Positions 12,401 to 21,400 of a DNA stretch of 64,000 bases are shown here, in pieces. The DNA comes from Ryuthela nishihirai (lineage: Eukaryota > Arthropoda > Arachnida > Araneae > Heptathelidae). The first letter of the stretch is position 1. The number at the start of each line of letters is the position of its first letter. The position numbers were made by a program, and so were the translations under genes. The notes under the pieces are model-generated. The model made no database searches and was not told the origin of the DNA. It saw only the letters and a list, made by a program, of their open reading frames with translations. The stretch is from assembly GCA_038380435.1 (NCBI GenBank), contig JAWZYU010000017.1:21451283-21515282 (forward strand), written 5' to 3'.

Positions 12401-15400
12401 ACACAAATTCCAGGGTATAAAATGGACATTTTAGGCTTACAAGAAACTAGATGGACAAGTAGAAGTCAGATACTTAAAAATAATACTAAATTTCTCTTTT
12501 TATGATGTGAAGATGGCAAACATCTCCAAGGTGATCTCCAGCTATGTTCTCGGAAAGAATGTCAGTGATGCTCCTCTGGAATATAAATGCATTAATGAAA
12601 GATTTTTTACAGCTAAATTTAAAACAGGGATTAAAGAATTGAATGTTATCTGTTGTCATGCCCCCACCATGGACTCTGATGAAAATGAGAAAGATAGATT
12701 TTACAGACAACTTCAGGATATTTTGAATTCCATCAAGAAAGATCTTGTGCTAGGTAACTTCAATGCTAAAGTTGGTACTGACTCTGACCTTTGGAGAGGG
12801 GTGATAGGGCTTTTTGATATTGGTAGTATATGGTTAGATATATGGTGGCAATGGGGAACATCTCTTACAGGTAAGTAAACTTACCATGGTTTGAGTATAA
12901 TTAACACTTATTACAAACATCATGACATACATAGGCACACAAGGGTTTCACCAGATGGGCTGCATATAAATATGATTGATTATATATTAATTAACAGCAA
13001 ATGGGCTAGTTCTGTTAGGAATACCAGGTCATATAGGGAAATTGGATCTGACCATTACCTTGTTAAAAGTGTCTTGCAACTTAAAACTTCAGAAATGAAG
13101 CTCTTAAAAACCTAGTTATAGCCAAAGCTTACCATGATAGGTTACTTGTCATTATGGCAATCACGGATTACTTACTGCTGAAATTGAGGAAGTATGTGAC
13201 TGTATAAACAAGCTTTTCTTGAAACTAACAATACTCTTTTGGGTAAAAAGGAGAAGAGGAGATAAAGTTATTTGAGTGGTAAGGATACGCAACTTATTTC
13301 TGAAAGAAAGAACTACAGATCTGAGCTGAATAAATACCCTACTGATATTAACAGATGACACCATACAAGCATTGCCAGGGGCTTTTCACAGTCCTCATCC
13401 AACAGATGGCAGTGCTCAGGAAACATATGATGTAGAAATGTAACAGAGTAACTGTAGGTTGCTGTGCCTATGGTTCTATGATTTGTTTCTTTAGAGTACA
13501 GTACTGTGCAAATTAGTTGGGACAATAGAAAAATGCAGTAACAAAGACACAACTAAAATATTTATTTGTTTAATAGTGTAGTTAATAGTGAATGTGACCC
13601 CCCCCCTTAGCTTTAATTACTTCTTCCACCCTCTCAACCATTGATGCCACTAGCTTTCCACACATCTCCTTCACTTCAGAGTCGTGGTACCACACTTTCA
13701 TGACACTTTCTCTCATTTTGGTTTTTGTCATGCAATCCATCTCAGATATGCACACTTTAATAATGGCCCACAAATTTTCAATTGGGTTTAGATTGGGTGA
13801 ATTTCCTGCCCACTCCGATACCACCTTCAAATGTTGCTTGGTAAAGAAGCTCTTAGCAAGCTTAGAATTGTGGCATGGAGCCAGATCCTGTTGAAATACC
13901 CCATTGCCGTTAGGAAACAGCTTCTGCAGTATTGGGACCATTTTCGCCTCCAGAACACCTATGTACTTTTTGCTGTTTGTCATTCCTTCAATGGGGTGAA
14001 GCATCTGTGGCCTGAAAGCTATAAAACACCCCCAAAACATGACCCTGGGTGGGTGTTTGGAGGATTGCTGGATGTGGCCGGATCGAAAAGGTTCTCCAGG
14101 CGAGCAGTGGACGAAATTTGACCTGTAGCCATGCACCTCAAAGTGGGTTTCGTTGGAAAATATCACTTTTTCCCAATTCTCCACAGTCCAGTCTCGATGT
14201 TTCTTTGCCCAGGATAGCCTTTTTTGCTTCATAGCAGGTGTCAAAAGCTGCTTTTTGGAGGGGTGTCGAGCCCGGTGGCCACACTCCAGAAGGATGACAT
14301 ACGGTGGAAGCATCCATATTAACCCTATGAGACGCAATCTCCCTTTTGATATCTCCACTGGTCTTCGGATCTATGATACTAATTCTTCAAATTAGACTAT
14401 CACCTCTAGGGGTGGTTTTTCTTTTTCTTCCACAATGTCCTTTACGGGATGTGTCCATGGACCTTGTCTCCATGGACTTTGTCTCGCAGCTTCATGATCC
14501 ATGAAACGCTGGATTTCCCAACGCCACTATCTGCCTAGCAGTAAGTGAAGTGTTTTTGCCTAAAGCAATTATTTTAGCTCATTTACGAGGCATGATGTAT
14601 TTAATAAAAAAAGTTTCCAATGAAAATTGTGAATTACTTACATAATCACATCTTCAGCCTATGAAATATCAATTCCAACTAAATTGAAAGTGTAAATAAT
14701 AGCAGATTAACACAACAGACAATTCTAGACTTGCAGCAGAAGGTTACGAACAAGTTTAGACTCGCAACAGTTTAGACTCTGCAGCAGAAGAGACCTAGAG
14801 ATCCTTCGCTTACCCCAACTAATTTGCACAGTACTGTAGGTACTAATGAAGTCACGTCATGTGTGTAAATTGATGTGAATATAACTTTATTGTTCATTGT
14901 GATATGTATATTTTTTTATGAGGGATTTTTAATGATAAGCACAAAAAGGTTGTCTGTCCCTCATTTTTTCAAAATTTCATTAAAATATGGTAAACGATGA
15001 ACTATTTAAGATATTTAAGAATTGAAATTATTGAATATTACGAGAGTGGTTGTTGAAAGTGTTAGTCCACTCTTTTTGTAATGTTATGTCCAGGTTATTC
15101 GTAAGTGGGAGTTTGGCACAGTTATCGTGGCTGTGTGTAAAGGGAAGGGATGCTTTAAGTAAGTTTTTTGGAGCAAAGGTTTGAGGTGGGGTCAGGCCTA
15201 TTTTTAATTGTATTTTTGTGTTTAGTAGGATGTTTTGTTATGAGTATGGAAGAAAATGGCAAAAGTTAGGAATATGGGAAAATGAAGTGGTAAAAGGTAG
15301 AAAGTTTTTAATGGGTGTTAGTATTCTGCTGTGGAGGGAAAATCTTCCGCTGTGTTTTCTGTTTGTTTGTGGGTTGACAGCCCCAAGTGAATAGATTCAC

Positions 15401-18400
15401 AGGATATGTTTATCAGCTGGTGGATAATCCTGAGCAGAAGTCATCGCAGGCACCTGAACTCTTTGCTTCTATTCGCATCATCAAATTCTACATTGGAGGA
15501 AGTCTTCCAGTGTAGATGGCTTCAGCCTTTAGTAGTGGGGGAACGGGTCTTTGCCCCATGTCTGCGATTAGGGGGCTATTTGATATTGTCGGCATTCCCT
15601 CTCTCAATAAACATAGTTTCTTTAAACATCCCACTAACCATTTTCTCTCCATAGGTAGTTGGAATGTGAGGACTCTGCACAGAGCTTTTTCTCTTGATGT
15701 CCTCACACAAGAATTCCACCGTTATAATTTAGATATTCTCGGCTTGCAAGAGACCAGATGGACAGATAAAGGTCAGATTCTTAAAAATAATCTTAAATTT
15801 CTCTTTTCAGGGAGGTACGACAATAAGCATCACCAAGGCGTGGGTCTGCTTCTCAGCAGACACGCTAGCGATGCTCTTCTAGGATATGAGTGCATTAATG
15901 AAAGGTTTCTTACAGCAAAATTTCAGACAAGCGTTAAAGACTTGAATGTTATCTGCTGTTATGCCCCCACTGTGGATGCCGATGAGAAGGATAGGTTTTA
16001 TGAACAACTTCAGGATATTTTGAATTCTGTCAAGAAAGGAGATATTATCCTTGTTCTTGGTGACTTCAATGCCAAAAGTTGGTACTGACTCTGACCTTTG
16101 GGGAGGAGTAATAGGCCCTTTTGGTATTGGTAGCTGCAATGGCAATGGGCAAACGTCTCCTACAGGTAAGTAAACTCAATGGATTCAGAATAACTAACAC
16201 TTATTACAAACACCGCGACATACATAAGTACACATGGGTTTCACCTGATGGGCTGCATAAGAATATGATTGATTACATATTAATTAACAGCAAATGGGCT
16301 AGTTCTGTTAGGAATACCAGGACATATAGGGGAGCTGAAATTGGATCTGACCATTACCTTGTTAAAAGTGTGTTGCAACTTAAACTTAAAAAGTGTTGTG
16401 CTAGGGTTAAAAAATTTGCTTTTAATACTGAGGCTCTGAAAGATCTAGTTATAGCCAAAGCTTACCATGATAGGTTACTTAGTCATTATGACAGTCATGG
16501 TATGCTTACTACTGAAGTTGAGGAAGAATGGGATCATTTTAAACAGGCTTTTTTGGACACTAACAGTACTCTTTTAGGAAAAAAGGAGCAGAAGAGTCAG
16601 AATTATCTGAGTGATAAGGCACTTGAGCTTATTTCGGAAAGAAAGAACTGCAGGAATGCCCTTAATCAATACCCTACTAGTCCTAATAGAAAGCATTACA
16701 GAGACCTTAATAAACTTGTAAAGGATCAGTTAGCTGCTGATAAGAATCTTTGGCTTGATGGTTTGGCTGACAAAGCTGAGGAAGCAGTTAGACAGCACAA
16801 CAGCAGAGAGCTGTACCAGATAGTTAATGTTTTGTGTGGTAGAAAACGGACAGGCATACAAGGATTGAAGGATAAACAAGGTAAGGTTATAGAAGGGGAG
16901 GATTCTGTCATGGCTAGGTGGGCTGAGCATTTCAGTGATGTTCTAAACAATGTAGTTAGTTCTACTCCCATTGTTTGCAATGATGATAGATGCATTGGTG
17001 GCTTTAATGTTGGCCCTATAACACAATCTGAAGTTATTTTGGCTGTTTTTAAACTTAAACTTCATAAATCCCCAGGGGTAGATGAAATTACTACGGAAAT
17101 GCTTAGAGCTGGGAATGTTTCGGTTACCACTTGGATGACTAAAATTCTGAATATCTTTTATGATAAAGGCATGGTTCCTAAGGATTTTATCAGAGCTATT
17201 GTTATCCCTATTTTCGAAAAAGGTGATCGCAGTTCTTGTGATAACTATAGGGGTATCAGCCTACTCTCTGTTCCAGGTAAAGTTCTTTCCATGATTGTGC
17301 TTAATAGAATTAAGAATCTGGTTGACAGTCAATTGCGTGATGAGCAATGTGGATTCAGAAGTGGTAGGGGATGTGTAGATCAGATATTTTCACTTAGGCA
17401 GATTCTTGAGAAATGTTTAGAGTTTCAGAAACCTTTGGTTGCTAGCTTTGTTGATTTCAAAAAGGCTTTTGACTCTGTTGATCGTCATAATTTGTGGTTG
17501 ATTGTGCGATCATATGGTATACCAGACAAGTTAGTTAACATTATGAAAGCTCTCTATAATAACACTGAGTCGTGTGTGAGAGTTGGTAAGGCTTGTAGCA
17601 ATTGGTTTAGCATTACTTCTGGTGTTCGACAAGGGTGCATTTTGTCTCCTTTTCTCTTTAGCTTGGTTATTGATTATGTTATGCGAAATTCACTTCAAGG
17701 GAAAGATTTTGGCCTTAAATGGGCTGGAGATACGAAAATTTCTGATTTAGATTATGCTGATGATTTAGCCCTTTTGGCAAATGATGTTGATGAGATGAAC
17801 TCTTTCATTCGAGCTGTTGATGAGACTGGCAGTAGAGTAGGTTTGGTTATAAACAGAGAGAAAACTAAAGTGATGAAAATTGGTCAGGCAGGCTGTGATT
17901 CAGTTAATCTGAATGGTTGCAGTCTTGAGCAGGTGTCACAGTTTAATTATCTTGGGAGCTATGTAACAGATAATGGTGATGTGCAGCATGAGATTAACAG
18001 ACGAATAGGGATTGCTGCCGGGACTTTTAAGAACCTATGGAGAGTGTGGAGAAATAGGCGTATACACCTAAAAACTAAAATTAGACTGTATAATAGTTTG
18101 GTTCTTTCTAGGGTTAATTATGGTAGGGAAACTTGGACACTTTGTAAACAAGATAACAGGAAACTAGATGCTTTTGATTCCAGATGCTTACGCAGTATCT
18201 TGGGCATTAGGTGGTTCAACTTTGTAACTAATGATGAGGTTAGGCAAAGGAGTTTGCAACATCCTTTAAGCAGCATATTGTGCAGAGAGAGACTCCGTTG
18301 GTTTGGCCATGTTGCCCGTATGAATAATTATAGATTGACGAATAGGGTTATGAACAGTGTGCCTAAAGGCCTCAGAAGGAGGGGGAGACCTAGGATGCGG

Positions 18401-21400
18401 TGGGCAGACAATGTCAAACAGGACCTTGTTAGAATTGGTGTGCAGTGGCCAGATGCAGTAGATGTAGCTCAGGACAGACTTGCTTGGATAACTAAATTGC
18501 ACGGTCTGGTTGGACCTCCGTAGCCCATGGCTGCTTGAGGATGATGATGATGATGATGATGTTAGTATTTTAGGAGAATAGTTTTGGTGAAATGTGTACA
18601 GCGAGTTTTCAGAGAATTCTAATGATGTAGTGGGGGTGAAATATGTTTAGCAAAAGAATAAAGTTTTTGTGTGTGGGAGTAAACATGATGGTTGAAATGA
18701 GCATGTATATCTCATTATAGCAGTTTGAGATAAATTGAGTAATTGTTAGTAGTTATGTACAGTATAATTATTGTTGTATTACAGTGATACATTAATTTTG
18801 TTACATATATATTGTATTTTTAATGTTATTAATACGATTTATTGGGAATATTTGAAAGGGTTTGGGTGAATGAAAAATTGTCAGTATGGAAATATCACAG
18901 TTCATAATGGAGGCAGGAAGATTAAAGAATTATTAAGGGCATTTTTTTTTTTGAAATACAAATTCTTTTAACAGATGATAGGTAGATGGAGGTCTGTAGC
19001 TTTTCAGATAATTCAGCATGCTTGTGCATGTTTTTATTAATATTTCTGGTTATGAATATTAATAGTGATAGTATTGATATATTTGGTTATGGAATTAAAT
19101 ATTTGATTTTAATTTTATTACTGTTTGTGGTTAAGAAGTTTAATATGGATATTTAATTAATTGATTCCAAAAAAATTCATCGCCGCTACGGCGGGAATCG
19201 AACTCACGCGCCGGACAACGAACTCTTTCAGAATATGACCTTATAAATCTTCTTCCTGAGACAGCGCCATCTATACCCAAGGAGATGCAACTTTTTTCAG
19301 TCGTTGCATTTGATTATTAGATGTCAATGAGGAGGTCGTTAACACTAAGAAGTTAATATATATAATTAAAAATAAATCCAAAGTGAATGCACAGTATTCC
19401 CTGTTAAGATAGACATCAAACATTAATTAATAGATTCCGAAAAAATTCATCACAGCCATGGCGGGAATCGAACCAGCATCTCTCCAGATTCATGCCATTT
19501 TTTCAGAATCTATTAATTAGTTTGATGTCTATCTTAACAGGGAATACTGTGCATTCACTTTGGATTGATATTTAATTGCTGAAAATGATGGGTAATATAT
19601 TAATGGGTGGAGAAATGTAATTAGTATTTTGATAGATATTGCAGGACATTATTTAGTTTTAGGGGCTTTTTATAATTCAGTTGGTAGTGTACTGTTTCCG
19701 ATTTTCATGTTTTTTGGTTTGTGTTGTCTACAAGGACCTTAGTTTTGAGAGCTTTTTTTATAATTTGGTCGGCAGTGCACTGTTTCTGCATTTCATGTTT
19801 TTCAGTTTGTGTTGTCTGTGAGAACATTATTTAGTTTCAGGTTTTTATAATTCAGATCGGTGGTGTACTGTTTCTAATTTTCATGATTTTTTGAATGTGT
19901 CATCTCTGACAACATTATTTAGTTTTGGGGGCTTTTTTATAATGCAGGTCGGCAGTGCATTGTTCATGATGTTCTTGGTTTTGAGATTTGTGCTCAATTT
20001 GATTAATTCTGCTGATTTATTTAGGTTAATTATTATATATGTGACTTGATTTATTAGTTTAGTTTGTGGAAACATATTTGTGGAGTTTTAACTATTGGGA
20101 AACGAGGGGGGTGGGATTGGGTTGGGTTGTTTCATCTCTGAGCGGCACTTTTTTGCACACCATGGGATAAATGGCCAGGTCACATGGACCCCAAAGACTC
20201 AGAGAAGGTTGGGGGAGGAGACCCACTGGAACAGCTGTTGGGAGACAGATGGTAGCCTCGCATCAAGGCCATCCAGCGTGTTCTAAAATGTGCACAGGGT
20301 ATGACTCTCCCGCACATGGAGCCACAGCTTAACATCCCATCCAAGAAACAGTGGCCTTTCCAAGCCCATCGGTGTCCCCTACTAAACATGGGCAGGGCGG
20401 GGAATTTTACAGAGATAAATCTCAACGCTGGCCCAGCTTGGACTCGAACCTGGGAACTACAGATTATGAACCTGGCGTGCTACTGGCTGAGCCTTCCCTA
20501 CCCCAGAGGGTGGGGGGATTGCAGGAATTTGTAGTATATGGGAAGGCAAATGTATTTTCTGGGTTTTTTTAATGATTTTAATTTTTTTTTAGTAATTCGT
20601 GGTTGTGTGAGATGTTTTTTTAGTGGAATTGCATGGTTATTTTTTTAATTTTTTTTTTGTTATATTGTATGTTTACAAAGCAAATTACCATTACCATGGT
20701 AGCGATAGTTTGCATTTGATAAACTCTAGTTATCTAGCCGTCCCGTGGCCGAGTGGCCGTGAGCTTGGCTACTGATCTACGGGACCTGGGTTCGAGCCCC
20801 AGGTAAGGCATGGATGTTCGTGTTGTTTTTCTGCTGAGGTCCTGCCATCCTCTCAGACCTTCTACTCTGGCATATAAACTGACAGGCTCCTGTCAGACCT
20901 CTGTGGCAAGCAGCTGCTTGAGGGGGTATTTATTTTATTTTAGTTATCTTACCATGGTAACAAAAAAAATAATCTTTTTTCTAGAAACCCCTGTTTGGGT
21001 TAAGGTCTGGGGTTTGTGGGAATCATCAAAAAGGACTGTTTTGTTACATTGCATCAAAAAAAAAATGGCACTGAGATCATGATGTGTACTACTGCCTCCC
21101 TTTGTTCTAGAGTTTTTATTTTAATATGAAAAATGCAGAAGTTTAATTTTTTTCCCTCCATTACCAGCATTGAGGGAGGGCATGTACTACTCTCTACTCA
21201 GTGTATTCTCAATATACAGCTTCTTCACTGCTAGTAATACAATTATTTGGGTTATTATTTGTAGGACTTTCTAAGAAATTGAATATTCTTTGTGATACTG
21301 AAATACATTTTTCATTAGTTTAAATTGCATATTTAATGGGGGTTTTCTTACAGAAGTAATTTTTAAGAAACTTGGTATAATTCTTGAAAAATGAAATTTT

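Larger units (their letters stand above)
15326..18560 (+). mobile_element. RTE-clade non-LTR retrotransposon, nearly complete
   Basis: 3235 bp between 9-bp target duplications. It encodes an apurinic-type endonuclease and a reverse transcriptase, and ends in a (GAT)n simple-repeat tail (about 18539-18560), as RTE elements do. There is one coding region and no RNase H domain. Two single-base insertions separate the endonuclease from the RT frame. Relics of the same family lie at 11930-13345 and 25815-26252. Confidence 0.95.
13346..20700 (-). repeat. Repeat A, copy 2, interrupted by four later insertions
   Basis: Reverse-orientation relative of copy 1. Repeat A sequence is found at 13346-13498, 14837-15325, 18561-19158, 19567-20120 and 20498-20700. 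Between these lie, in order, a Tc1-like element, an RTE element, a tRNA-related insertion with a hairpin, and a SINE1. Removing them rejoins sequence collinear with copy 1, which shows the insertions are younger than repeat A. Confidence 0.75.
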
